From the NCBI RefSeq assembly GCF_030518195.1, contig NZ_JAULSC010000011.1, positions 1-64,000 of the forward strand: DNA of 64,000 nt, given 5' to 3'. A program made the position numbers and the translations under genes. This stretch comes from Nocardioides cremeus. Lineage in GTDB: Bacteria > Actinomycetota > Actinomycetes > Propionibacteriales > Nocardioidaceae. Below are positions 7,194 to 16,091 of this stretch, one piece after another. The notes under the pieces are model-generated. The model saw only the letters and a list, made by a program, of their open reading frames with translations, searched no databases and was not told the origin of the DNA. The stretch's first letter is position 1; each line of letters begins with the position of its first letter.

Positions 7194-8888
7194 ATGACCT
7201 CGACCCACTACGACGTGCTGATCATCGGCTCCGGCTTCGGCGGCTCGGTAACCGCCATGCGTTTGGCGGAGAAGGGATACCGCGTCGGGGTGCTCGAAGC
7301 GGGCAAGCGCTACGACACCGACGACCTGCCCGCCTCGTCTTGGGACACCCGTCGGTTCATCTGGGCGCCACGGCTCGGCTGCTTCGGCATTCAGCGTATC
7401 CACCTGCTGCGCGACGTCGTCATCTTGGCGGGCGCCGGGGTCGGTGGAGGGTCGCTCAACTACGCGAACACCCTTTACCAACCCCCTGCCCCGTTCTTCA
7501 ACGATCCACAGTGGGCGCATATCACCGACTGGCACGCCGAGCTGGACCCGCACTACCGGACGGCACGGCAGATGCTGGGTGTCACGCAGAACCCCCACGT
7601 GACGCCTTCGGACGAGGTGCTACGCGAGGTCGCGCGCGACATGGGTGTGGAGCACACCTTCACGCTCACCCCCGTAGGCGTCTTCTTCGGAGAGCCCGGC
7701 AAAGAGGTGCCCGACCCGTTCTTCGGCGGGGCGGGGCCGCGCCGCACCGGCTGCACCCAGTGCGGGTCGTGCATGACCGGGTGCCGGGTCGGGGCGAAGA
7801 ACACCCTGGACAAGAACTACCTGTACTTCGCGGAGAAGCTCGGGGCTGAACTACATCCCCTGACCACCGTGGTCGACGTGCGCCCGCGCAGGGGAAGCGG
7901 GTACGTCGTCGACGCCGTCCGCACCGGCAGGTCCGTGCGCCGGCGCCGCAACCGGCAGTCATTCACGGCCAACCAGGTCGTCTTCGCAGCGGGCACCTAC
8001 AACACCCAAAAGCTGCTCCACCGACTCAAGGCCACTGGCTCCCTGCCGAACATCTCCGACCGGCTAGGCACGCTGACCCGCACCAACTCCGAATCAATCC
8101 TCGGGGCGAAGTCCCGCGATCCATCCAGCGACTTCACGCGTGGCGTGGCCATCACATCCTCGATCCACCCCGATGAGTTCACCCACATCGAGCCGGTTCG
8201 CTACGGCAAAGGCAGCAATGCCATGTCCCTGCTTCAGACCGCCCTCACCGATGGGGACGGCCGCGGCCCCCGGTGGTGGCGCTGGCTGCGAACGATCGCC
8301 ACCCAGCCCTCGCACCTGACCTGGTTCAGTCCACGACGGTGGTCGGAGCGGACGGTGATCCTGCTGGTGATGCAGACGCTGGACAACTCCATCACGGTGC
8401 GGTCGAAGAGGAACCTCCTCGGTCGCCACACGATCACCTCGGGACCCGGCCACGGAGCACCCAACCCCACCTGGATCCCCGTGGGCAACGAGGCCACCCG
8501 TCGCGTCGCCGAAAAGATCAACGGCGTGGCCGGCGGATCCACGGGGGAGATCGCCAACATCCCGATGACCGCTCACTTCATCGGCGGGTGCGCCATCGGG
8601 GACACCCCGGACACGGGGGTCATCGACCCCTACCACCGCCTCTACGGCCACGACGGGATCTTCGTCGTCGACGGCTCCAGCATCTCGGCGAACCTGGGCG
8701 TCAACCCCTCGCTGACGATCACCGCGCAGGCTGAGCGGGCCGCCTCCTTGTGGCCCAATAAGGGCCAGCCGGACGAACGTCCCCCGCTGGGCGCCGACTA
8801 CCAGCAGCTGTCCCCCATCAAGGCCGGGCGGCCGGCCTTCACTCACCTGGCAGCATCCCTCACCGAGGGAGACCAGAACCGGAGTTAG
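7194..8888 (+). CDS. GMC-family oxidoreductase, ChoD (cholesterol oxidase)-like
   Basis: This 564-residue FAD enzyme starts with a dinucleotide-binding fold (DVLIIGSGFGGSVTAMRLAE, then VLEAGKRY) and has the GMC-type flavin-binding stretch GAGVGGGSLNYANTLY. A Cys-rich segment, CTQCGSCMTGCRVGAKNTLDKNYL at about residues 187-210, is characteristic of the mycobacterial ChoD group, not of the secreted Streptomyces cholesterol oxidases. The C-terminal motif HFIGGCAIGDTPDTGVIDPYHRLYG with DGSSISANLGVNPSLTI is the usual GMC end. No signal peptide is seen, so it is cytoplasmic. The alcohol or sterol substrate is unproven. The start at 7194 follows AAAAGG; the frame is open from 7161. Confidence 0.85.
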   Translation: MTSTHYDVLIIGSGFGGSVTAMRLAEKGYRVGVLEAGKRYDTDDLPASSWDTRRFIWAPRLGCFGIQRIHLLRDVVILAGAGVGGGSLNYANTLYQPPAPFFNDPQWAHITDWHAELDPHYRTARQMLGVTQNPHVTPSDEVLREVARDMGVEHTFTLTPVGVFFGEPGKEVPDPFFGGAGPRRTGCTQCGSCMTGCRVGAKNTLDKNYLYFAEKLGAELHPLTTVVDVRPRRGSGYVVDAVRTGRSVRRRRNRQSFTANQVVFAAGTYNTQKLLHRLKATGSLPNISDRLGTLTRTNSESILGAKSRDPSSDFTRGVAITSSIHPDEFTHIEPVRYGKGSNAMSLLQTALTDGDGRGPRWWRWLRTIATQPSHLTWFSPRRWSERTVILLVMQTLDNSITVRSKRNLLGRHTITSGPGHGAPNPTWIPVGNEATRRVAEKINGVAGGSTGEIANIPMTAHFIGGCAIGDTPDTGVIDPYHRLYGHDGIFVVDGSSISANLGVNPSLTITAQAERAASLWPNKGQPDERPPLGADYQQLSPIKAGRPAFTHLAASLTEGDQNRS

Positions 8889-8901
8889 GCCGGGGGCTGG
8901 A

Positions 8902-8933
8902 GACGACCACGAGCGGCGTGGCTCGCGGTCGTC
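8902..8933. terminator. Bidirectional hairpin terminator
   Basis: GACGACCACGAG (8902-8913) pairs with CTCGCGGTCGTC (8922-8933) at 11 of 12 positions across an 8-base loop. It lies between the convergent ends of the GMC oxidoreductase and the SDR gene and can serve both. Confidence 0.6.
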
Positions 8934-8970
8934 CCGGATGGCTGCGTGACGCGAGATTACGCCGGTGGCA

Positions 8971-9798
8971 TCAGCTGCGACCGATCCGCTCCACGTAGGC
9001 CTGACGCGCCGCGGCATCTACGCGGTCGAGGAAGACGGTGTCGGTCCCGAGCATCGCCCCGAGCTGGGTTGCGACCCGGTCGGGAACGAACTTCATCGCC
9101 GCCACCATCGTCCCCGCGACACGTGTAACTCGCACGAAAGGTCGCGGGCGTTCGATGAGGTCGGCGGTAGCGCGCACGATCTCCTGCGGCTCCGCGTTGC
9201 GCATGCCCTTCGCCCCGCTCGTCCCCGAGACCAGCTCAGTGTTGGTGAAGGTCGGACGCACCGTGGACAGCGTGATGCCCGACCTGCGGTACTCCTGCCG
9301 GGCGGCCTCTGTGAACCCGATGACTGCGAACTTGGTGCCACAGTAGGTCGCGAGCCCCGGGACCGGGAGCTCCCCGGCCAATGAGGCAGTATTGATGATG
9401 TGGCCGTGGCGCCGGGGCAGCATCCGCTGCAGGGCGATCTTGGTACCGAAGATGACTCCCAGCACGTTGATCTCCACCTGCCGACGGGTGACCTCGTCGG
9501 CCTCCTCGTGCACGTGCCCCGTCGGCATGACGCCCGCGTTGTTGATGAAGACGTCGACGGACCCCAGCGCCTCCTCGGTCACGTCGAGGAACGATTCGAT
9601 GGACGCCGGGTCGGTCACATCAAGACGCACCGCGACGTCGAGGCCCAGCTCCTCGGCGGCCACCTTGAGCTGGCGCTCGTCGATGTCGCCGATAGCCACC
9701 CGGTGTCCGCGCCGGATGAGCTCTTCTGCGGTGTGGTAGCCGATTCCCCGGGCACCCCCGGTGATGGCGACCACTCGTCGCGCGTTCGTTGTCGTCAT
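8971..9798 (-). CDS. Short-chain dehydrogenase/reductase
   Basis: This 275-residue classical SDR has the TGGARGIG cofactor motif near the N-terminus, NNAG, an active-site Ser region (HIINTASLAGELPVPG) and the YCGTK catalytic Tyr/Lys motif. Asp after the second strand (IGDIDERQ) suggests NAD(H) preference. The ATG at 9798 follows AAAGGAA by eight bases; a TTG 18 bases earlier is not needed. It begins 14 bases after the aldehyde dehydrogenase stop, so the two form one transcription unit at the 3' end of the mce array. It probably oxidises an alcohol or hydroxyacyl intermediate. The substrate is unknown. Confidence 0.88.
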   Translation of the reverse strand: MTTTNARRVVAITGGARGIGYHTAEELIRRGHRVAIGDIDERQLKVAAEELGLDVAVRLDVTDPASIESFLDVTEEALGSVDVFINNAGVMPTGHVHEEADEVTRRQVEINVLGVIFGTKIALQRMLPRRHGHIINTASLAGELPVPGLATYCGTKFAVIGFTEAARQEYRRSGITLSTVRPTFTNTELVSGTSGAKGMRNAEPQEIVRATADLIERPRPFVRVTRVAGTMVAAMKFVPDRVATQLGAMLGTDTVFLDRVDAAARQAYVERIGRS

Positions 9799-9812
9799 GG
9801 CTGCTGTTCCTT

Positions 9813-11321
9813 TCAAAGCCCGAGTCGCTGGCGCAGGCCACGGCCGGCGGCCAGGCGCAGCACTCGGGCGGCGATTGCCGTACGCCGTGCGGAGTACGGG
9901 TACCAGGTGAGTTCCTTAGTGGTCAGCGGGAACCTCGGCTCGGTGATGGCCTGGACCCGGCAGTACTTGCGCAGACCCTGCGCGCCGCCGAGGCGTGCTC
10001 CCAGGCCCGAGGACTTCCAGCCACTGTGGGGTAGCTCCACAGCGAAGAGGTTGCTGAAGACGTCGTTGATGTTGACTGCGCCGACCTCGAGCTGGCCGGC
10101 GATACGGCGACCGCGGGCGACGTCACGTGTCCACACGGTCGCCGAGAGCCCGTACTCGGAATCGTTGGCCAGGGCCACGGCCTCGGCCTCGTCGGAGACT
10201 CGCATGACAGGCAGCGTCGGCCCGAAGGTCTCCTCGGTCATGCACGTCATGTTGTGATCGACGTCGACGAGGAGCGTGGGAGCGAAGAAGTTCCCCTCCT
10301 TGCCCCTCGCCCCGCCCACGAGCACGCGTGCGCCGGACTGCTCGGCCTCCCGTACGTGCCGCTCGACCGTGTCGACCTGCCCGAGGGTCACCATGGCACC
10401 GACGTCGTCGCGGGCCCGAGACCCCTGCTTCAACGATTCGAGCGCCGCGGACACCTTCTCGACGAACCGGTCGTAGACCTCGTCCACTACGTAGACCCGC
10501 TCGACCGAGATGCAGACCTGACCGGAGTTGAAGATCCCGCCCCAGACGATCCCGTGTGCGGCCCGATCCAGGTCGGCGTCCTCGAGCACGATGGCTGCGT
10601 CCTTGCCTCCCAGCTCCAGGCTGACCGGCTTGAGCAGCTCGGCGCAACGCGTGGCCACCCGGCGGCCGGTCGACGTCGAGCCGGTGAACTGGACGAAGTC
10701 GACGGCCTCTACGACGGCTTCACCGGTCTCCCCTGCCCCGGCGACGTGTCGCAGGACCGGCGGGGCCCCGATCTCCTGCCACCCCTCGATGACGCGCGCG
10801 CAGGTCAGCGGGGTCATCTCCGAGGACTTGGTGAGCACCGCACACCCTGCTGCGAGCGCGGGCGCTGCGTCCATCAGGAACAGAGTGATCGGGAAGTTCC
10901 ACGGGATGATCAGTCCGACCAACGGGTAGGGTCGATAACTGCGGGTCAATCGCTTCGGGAGGCTGAGCAACCCACCTGCCCCGACTCGTTCAGGGGCGAG
11001 GAACTCCTTGGCATGATCGGCGTAGAAGGAGATGAATTCGCACGAGCCGGTCGTCTCCACCAGGGCATCCGGGCGGACCTTGCCGGTCTCTGCGACGAGC
11101 AGGTCGGTGAGCTCGTCGGTGTGGTCGAGGATCCATCCGCGCCACTTGCGAAGCCACGAGGCGCGCGCCGCGGGACCGATGTCGTGCCACGCGACTTGTG
11201 CCTCACGCAGTTCCAGGGCCGCGGAGCGCACGCGGTCGCCGTCGACGATCGGAATCGATCGGAGTGCACGGCCGTCGGCGGGGCGGCGGATCTCCAGGGT
11301 GGAGACCGAAGGGGGGTTCAT
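9813..11321 (-). CDS. NAD(P)-dependent aldehyde dehydrogenase
   Basis: This is a full-length aldehyde dehydrogenase of about 502 residues. It has the PWNFPITLF entrance motif, the nucleotide site FTGSTSTGRRVA, the general-base Glu in LELGGKDAAIVLEDADLD, and the catalytic Cys in NSGQVCISVERVYV. The C-terminus carries an extra basic amphipathic tail (ARRTAIAARVLRLAAGRGLR) that may touch the membrane. Two Met codons lie at 11327 and 11321. AGAGGA directly abuts the first, so I use the second, six bases away. It follows mceG by 54 bases on the same strand and precedes the SDR, suggesting a role in oxidising a fatty or steroid aldehyde derived from the imported lipid. Confidence 0.88.
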   Translation of the reverse strand: MNPPSVSTLEIRRPADGRALRSIPIVDGDRVRSAALELREAQVAWHDIGPAARASWLRKWRGWILDHTDELTDLLVAETGKVRPDALVETTGSCEFISFYADHAKEFLAPERVGAGGLLSLPKRLTRSYRPYPLVGLIIPWNFPITLFLMDAAPALAAGCAVLTKSSEMTPLTCARVIEGWQEIGAPPVLRHVAGAGETGEAVVEAVDFVQFTGSTSTGRRVATRCAELLKPVSLELGGKDAAIVLEDADLDRAAHGIVWGGIFNSGQVCISVERVYVVDEVYDRFVEKVSAALESLKQGSRARDDVGAMVTLGQVDTVERHVREAEQSGARVLVGGARGKEGNFFAPTLLVDVDHNMTCMTEETFGPTLPVMRVSDEAEAVALANDSEYGLSATVWTRDVARGRRIAGQLEVGAVNINDVFSNLFAVELPHSGWKSSGLGARLGGAQGLRKYCRVQAITEPRFPLTTKELTWYPYSARRTAIAARVLRLAAGRGLRQRLGL

Positions 11322-11375
11322 GAGCATTCCTCTAGGTCGGTGACGGTGTCTGGAAAGGCCTGGTTCGCTGTGCTG

Positions 11376-12386
11376 TCACACGACGGCGGGCGTAGGCCGA
11401 CCGCCGGTGCGTCGAGTGGCCTCCGCTGGAGTGCGAGGGTCTGAGGCCGTCGCCACCTCGCTGCCGAAGGAGCCCGGCGGCGGGGTCACGCCGTGCTCGC
11501 GGCACCAGGCGCCCGGCTCGCGCTGGGAGCGCCGGGGGATGCCGTTGGAGGGCTCGAGTTGCATCGGGATCGGCGGCAACGGCGGCAGCTCCTGGCCGAC
11601 CTCGGCCGCCAACTCGTCGGCGTCCTTCTCCTCCGACATGCCGATCGGGCCGACGCGCTGGGCGTTGAGGAACTGACGCACCACCGGCTCCTCCGAGGCC
11701 AGCAGCATCTCGCGCGGGCCGAACATCGCCAGGTGCTTGTGGTAGAGCAGGCCGATGTTGTCGGGCACCGTGCGCGCGGTGTTGATGTCGTGGGTGACGA
11801 TGAGGAACGTGGCGTCGATCTGGGCGTTGAGGTCGATGATCAGCTGGTTCAGGAACGCTGTGCGGACCGGGTCGAGGCCGGAGTCGGGCTCGTCGAAGAG
11901 CACGATCTCGGGGTCCAGCACCAGCGCTCGGGCCAGGCCGGCACGCTTGCGCATGCCGCCGGAGATCTCGCCGGGCAGCTTGTCCTCGGTCCCCAGCAGA
12001 CCGGTCAGGTCCAGCTTCTCCATCACGATGGCGCGGATCTCCGACTCCGACTTCTTGGTGTGCTCACGCAGCGGGAAGGCGATGTTGTCGTAGAGGTTCA
12101 TCGAGCCGAACATCGCACCGTCCTGGAACAGCACCCCGAACAGCTTGCGGATCTCGTAGAGCTCCTTCTCCGAGCACGTGGCCAGGTCGGTGCCCTCGAT
12201 GATGATCGAGCCCTGGTCGGGCTTCAGCAGCCCGATGATGGTCTTGAGCAGCACCGACTTGCCGGTGCCGGAGGGACCCAGCATCACGCTGATCTCCCCA
12301 GCCGGGATCGTCAGCGAGACATCCCCCCAGATCAGCTGCTTGCCGAAAGACTTGCTCAGGTGCTCGACCTTGATCTCCACGCCCAT
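11376..12386 (-). CDS. MceG/Mkl-type ABC transporter ATPase
   Basis: The ABC ATPase domain spans residues 4-245: Walker A GPSGTGKS (37-44), signature LPGEISGGMRKRAGLARAL, Walker B EIVLFDEPDSGLDPV and switch His in LIVTHD. The spacing and sequence match the ATPase that energises Mce lipid importers through YrbE permeases (MlaF relatives). A Pro-rich tail of about 80 residues follows, as in mycobacterial MceG. Here the gene lies at the 3' end of the same-strand mce array, 54 bases after the second Mce-associated gene. In Mycobacterium tuberculosis mceG is unlinked. It acts at the cytoplasmic face of the membrane. Confidence 0.92.
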   Translation of the reverse strand: MGVEIKVEHLSKSFGKQLIWGDVSLTIPAGEISVMLGPSGTGKSVLLKTIIGLLKPDQGSIIIEGTDLATCSEKELYEIRKLFGVLFQDGAMFGSMNLYDNIAFPLREHTKKSESEIRAIVMEKLDLTGLLGTEDKLPGEISGGMRKRAGLARALVLDPEIVLFDEPDSGLDPVRTAFLNQLIIDLNAQIDATFLIVTHDINTARTVPDNIGLLYHKHLAMFGPREMLLASEEPVVRQFLNAQRVGPIGMSEEKDADELAAEVGQELPPLPPIPMQLEPSNGIPRRSQREPGAWCREHGVTPPPGSFGSEVATASDPRTPAEATRRTGGRPTPAVV

Positions 12387-12440
12387 GTCAGCGTTCTCCC
12401 ATCGTTTCGGTGGTGGTGACGACCACCGGAGTGGCCACCG

Positions 12441-12986
12441 TCATCGGGTGTCGAGTCCTGCGACCAACCAGGCGGAGCCCACCCGACGCATGGTGACTTC
12501 GACCCTGCTTCCGCTGACGACTGGATCGGGCGAGCTTCGGCTCGTGGTGGACTGGGTCAGGAAGACGAGCACCACGACCTCCTCGTCGCTGTCGACCGAG
12601 ACGACCCCAGCAGCGTTGACGTTCGCCTCGGTGATGATCCGACGCTGCGTCGCCGCGGTGCGCACGACCTCGTCGATGAGGTCGCCGTACTCGTCGGTGA
12701 AGGCACCGGTCGTCTGGTCCAACGCCGTGTCAAGGTCCTCCTCGAGCGTGGCGTAGCGATAGCTCAGCAGCAGCGGCACGCGCTCGCGGACGGCGGCCAC
12801 AGCGTCACGGGCGGCGGAGTCGCGGTCCTCAAGCTGGTCGACGCGCCAGGCGGCCGCGCCCGCTGCGGTCGCGACCACCACAGCCAGCACCACGAGAAGC
12901 AGCTCCACTCGACGACGCGGCGGGCGGCCGGCACCCGGGGCGAGGGACAGTGAGGGGGCATCCCTCGTATGTGCGCGCGAGGTCAT
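12441..12986 (-). CDS. Mce-associated membrane protein (second)
   Basis: This 181-residue protein has a short cytoplasmic N-terminus, one transmembrane helix (RVELLLVVLAVVVATAAGAAAW) and an extracytoplasmic domain. The latter has the usual Mam layout: a helical part with Tyr/Ala/Thr-rich segment, then strands ending GSAWLVAGLD. Such proteins stabilise the Mce complex in mycobacteria (family knowledge). The start at 12986 overlaps the stop of the preceding gene (ATGA), which argues against the longer frame to 13016. Confidence 0.85.
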   Translation of the reverse strand: MTSRAHTRDAPSLSLAPGAGRPPRRRVELLLVVLAVVVATAAGAAAWRVDQLEDRDSAARDAVAAVRERVPLLLSYRYATLEEDLDTALDQTTGAFTDEYGDLIDEVVRTAATQRRIITEANVNAAGVVSVDSDEEVVVLVFLTQSTTSRSSPDPVVSGSRVEVTMRRVGSAWLVAGLDTR

Positions 12987-13522
12987 GCGACGAACCTCAA
13001 TGCCGAGACCAACCACGAGTCCTCGACGCGCTGCAGCTCCACCTCGAGGCGGTAACTCCGCGGCTCGGGTTGCCGAGCACTGCGGTTGTCAACCGTGCCA
13101 CGCGCCGCCACGATCACCGTGGCCTCCTCGTCCTCCAGACTCACCACGCCGGCCGAGACGACCTCGCCGGTCGCCTCCACCTCGTTCTCCACGACCTCCT
13201 GACGCAGGCGGTCGGCCTGCTCACGCAGGTCGTCCTGGAAAGTCGCTGTGGCCCCCTCGATCAGCTCCTCGAGATCCTCGTCCGTCGTACGAGCACTGAT
13301 GGTGATCAGACCCACCACCTCGTCCCCGGCTGCCTCCACCACATCGGCGCGCGCCTGCTCGCGCCGCTCAGCGTCACGCCAGGCGAGGCCCCGCTCGACC
13401 GCGAGTGCGAGCGCGGCGACCAGGACTGCGCTCAGTAAGGTCCTCACGACGGCGGTGCGCCGCCCGCGAGGCCTGGAGTCCGCTGAGGGCGTGAGCTCCG
13501 AACCGTCCCGCTCTTCAGTCAT
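12983..13522 (-). CDS. Mce-associated membrane protein (first)
   Basis: This is a paralogue of the following gene: 179 residues, one N-terminal transmembrane helix (TAVVRTLLSAVLVAALALAVE) after a basic stretch, then a domain with an amphipathic coiled region and final strands ending EDSWLVSALRFVA. The ATG at 13522 overlaps the mceF stop by four bases, making this more likely than the upstream in-frame codon at 13558. Two tandem Mce-associated genes after mceF is the standard actinobacterial arrangement. Confidence 0.85.
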   Translation of the reverse strand: MTEERDGSELTPSADSRPRGRRTAVVRTLLSAVLVAALALAVERGLAWRDAERREQARADVVEAAGDEVVGLITISARTTDEDLEELIEGATATFQDDLREQADRLRQEVVENEVEATGEVVSAGVVSLEDEEATVIVAARGTVDNRSARQPEPRSYRLEVELQRVEDSWLVSALRFVA

Positions 13523-14844
13523 CGCACGCTCACCGGGCCGAGGACGAGCGCCTGCCATCCCTGCTCGGCCGGCAGCTCCATGGAGGCGTCGCCACCGACG
13601 GTCACGCCGCGGCTCAGGTCACGTCGGCCCGAAGGGCCGGCGCCCTCCGGCCAGACCCCCTTCCCGAAGTCCAAGCCGCACGAGGAGGGCAGGGGTCCGC
13701 GCCCGCCTCCCTGGGGGCAGGGCAGCAACCGGGCCCCGCGCACGGACTTGGGGTCCGCCTCGGGCACCGTGCAGTGGGCCAGGAGGTCGACGTCACGGAA
13801 CTGCGCGACCGAGGGATCGCGACGTTCCGACGCCGCCAGGTAGCCCTGTGAGCAGGCCGGCGGGTTGTTCACGTTGGCGCGCAGGTCGAGGTTGACGTCA
13901 CCGAACTCTGCGCGCGGGTTGATGGCGGACTGCAGCCGCGCGACGGTCACCGGGTAGTACACCAGACCCTCCTGGATCTGCGGCAGGTAGGTGTTGAGCA
14001 CCTCAGCGTTGGTCGTGAGGTTGGTGACCAGCAGAGGGAGCGTCGGCTGGAGGTCGTTCACCAGCTCGGTGGCGGCTCGCAGCCCGGCCGGCCCCTGCGA
14101 CAGCAGGGCGCGGAGGTCACGATCCCGCCCAGCGAGCTCGCTGGTGAAGGCCGCGAGGGACTGGGCATAGCTGAGGGTGGTCCCCCGCAGGGCTTGCTGG
14201 GTACCCAGGACCGGCTGGGCAGTCCTGATCAGGGACGTCGTGACAGCCAGTCGATTTTGCGCGGTGCGGAGGAGGCTGTCGGCGTTCTCGATCGTGCCGG
14301 CCAGGTCGGGACCGCTCCCGGCCAGACCCTGGTCGACCTGGTCGAGCACGCGACGGGTCCGCGCGCGGGGCACGGACGCGAGGAGGTCGTTGACGGACTC
14401 CAGCACCGGAGTGATCTGGGGCATCTCGACGGTCCGCTCCACCGGGATCACATCTCCCTCCCCCAACGAGGCGGAGTCCTCCCCGGCGTCCTCCCCGGGC
14501 GCGGGCACCAGGTCGACGTACTGCTCCCCGATGGCGGAGGTGCTGTGGAGCTCCGCGACCACGGTGGCCGGGATGTCATGCTCGTCGTCGATGCGCAGGT
14601 CAGCCACCGCGCCGCCGTCCCCCACCTCGAGGTCAGCCACTTCGCCGACCTGGACGCCTCGATAGGTGACGATGGCCTTCGGGTAGAGCCCGCTGGCGTC
14701 AGCGTATTCGGCGCGCACCTCGTACACGCCGACACCTAGCAGGGCCGGCACGCGGGCGTAGACCACCACGGCGAAGAACAGCGCCACGAGCGTGAGGACC
14801 GCGAAGATGCGGAGCTGTCGCTTGATCAGGGTCGTCAGGATCAT
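13519..14844 (-). CDS. mceF: Mce family protein MceF
   Basis: This sixth Mce protein has 441 residues: an N-terminal membrane anchor (RQLRIFAVLTLVALFFAVVVY), the MCE domain (about 38-120, GVQVGEVADLEV...STSAIGEQYVDLVP), a long helical region and a C-terminal extension rich in Pro/Gly with several Cys. Mce proteins form a hexameric tunnel that conducts lipids from the outer layers to the YrbE permease. Its start overlaps the mceE stop by one base. The Cys-rich tail is longer than the core fold needs; its role is not clear. Confidence 0.9.
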   Translation of the reverse strand: MILTTLIKRQLRIFAVLTLVALFFAVVVYARVPALLGVGVYEVRAEYADASGLYPKAIVTYRGVQVGEVADLEVGDGGAVADLRIDDEHDIPATVVAELHSTSAIGEQYVDLVPAPGEDAGEDSASLGEGDVIPVERTVEMPQITPVLESVNDLLASVPRARTRRVLDQVDQGLAGSGPDLAGTIENADSLLRTAQNRLAVTTSLIRTAQPVLGTQQALRGTTLSYAQSLAAFTSELAGRDRDLRALLSQGPAGLRAATELVNDLQPTLPLLVTNLTTNAEVLNTYLPQIQEGLVYYPVTVARLQSAINPRAEFGDVNLDLRANVNNPPACSQGYLAASERRDPSVAQFRDVDLLAHCTVPEADPKSVRGARLLPCPQGGGRGPLPSSCGLDFGKGVWPEGAGPSGRRDLSRGVTVGGDASMELPAEQGWQALVLGPVSVR

Positions 14845-16091
14845 CAGCAGTCACCCAGGAGTCCGAGCAGGCAGGCCCCGTCGCCCTCGCCGCGGCCATC
14901 GTCCGGTTCAACGGGGGGCTTCCCGTCGGCGCCCGACCCGCTGCCCCCCTCGGCGTCCTCGGCGCGCGGGCCTCCCTGACCACTGTTGCCGTTGCCTCCA
15001 GACTGCTGCAGGGGGTCAGTCAACGGATCCCCTGACTGGAGGGACGGGAGCTGACCAGTGCCGAGCAGCAGGTCGGCGAGGCTCTGGGCGCTGACGTCGA
15101 TCGTGGCGAAGAGATTGGAGTAGTCGCCTCGAAGCGTCTTCTCCGTGGTCATGGCCGGGAAGGGGACCGTGATCGCGATCTTGAGCGCCTCGGGGAGTCG
15201 GGTCGCCGTCTTGCCGAGCTGACTGAGGATGGGCCCCAGGGAGTCGAGGTTGGCCAGGATCGCCTCCTGGCTGGCCTGGATCACACCGACAGCTCTCGTG
15301 CTGGCTCGCCCCGAGGTGGTGACGGCGTCCACCAGCCGCGCCCGCTCCTGCTCCAACGCCTCCAGACCCGGACCCACCTCGTCGATGGCCCGCGCGATGA
15401 CCTCGCGGTCGTCGGCAAGGCCCCGACTCAGGCTCTCGAGCGACTCCAGCGTGTTGATGATCTCTCCCTTGGTGTCATCGAGCACTGTCAACAGCTCGTT
15501 GGACCGCGTGACGAGGTCGCGGGCGTCCAGCTGCCGCTCGTCCAGCGCCGTGGTCAGCTCGCTGGTGATGGTGCTGATCTGCGAGAGGCCGCCGTTGTTG
15601 AGCAGCAGGGCTACGCCGGCGAGGACCTGCTCGGTGCCCGGAGCCTGGCCCGTGCGAGACAAGGGCACCTCGTCCCCGTCACCGAGCAGTCCCACGGGCG
15701 AGGCGGCGGCATCGACGGGCGGGGAGTCGATGTCGACGTACTGCGCACCCAACAGCGTCTTCTGTCCGATGGTGAACCTGGCCCGGTCGCTGATCGGGAC
15801 CGAGTCCAAGAGCCGGAGGTCGGCCACGGCGTGCCAGTCATCCACCCTGATGGCCGTCACCGTTCCCACGACGACGTCGTCCAGGAGCACCTGGGAGTTC
15901 GGGACGAGATTCTCCACGGCCTCGAAGCGCACGGTGACCCCGTAGCCGTCGGACCCGGTGGCCACCTGGCCGGGCAAGGTGTTCTCGTTCGGCTGGAGCG
16001 AGCATCCCGTGGCCAGGCAGGCGAGCAGCGTACCGGCGGCGGTCAGCCGCATGTGTGCGCCTCGTCGCCTGAGCATGGAGCGGGTCGTCAT
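14844..16091 (-). CDS. mceE: Mce family lipoprotein MceE (LprK-like)
   Basis: A signal sequence ends in a lipobox (LLACLATGC, Cys at about residue 30), marking this as the lipoprotein member of the set. The MCE domain follows (VRFEAVENLVPNSQVLLDDVVVGTV...GQKTLLGAQYVDI), then a helical needle region. The last 50 residues are low-complexity, Gly/Ser/Glu/Asp-rich and end CLLGLLGDC. The start overlaps the mceD stop (ATGA). Confidence 0.9.
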   Translation of the reverse strand: MTTRSMLRRRGAHMRLTAAGTLLACLATGCSLQPNENTLPGQVATGSDGYGVTVRFEAVENLVPNSQVLLDDVVVGTVTAIRVDDWHAVADLRLLDSVPISDRARFTIGQKTLLGAQYVDIDSPPVDAAASPVGLLGDGDEVPLSRTGQAPGTEQVLAGVALLLNNGGLSQISTITSELTTALDERQLDARDLVTRSNELLTVLDDTKGEIINTLESLESLSRGLADDREVIARAIDEVGPGLEALEQERARLVDAVTTSGRASTRAVGVIQASQEAILANLDSLGPILSQLGKTATRLPEALKIAITVPFPAMTTEKTLRGDYSNLFATIDVSAQSLADLLLGTGQLPSLQSGDPLTDPLQQSGGNGNSGQGGPRAEDAEGGSGSGADGKPPVEPDDGRGEGDGACLLGLLGDC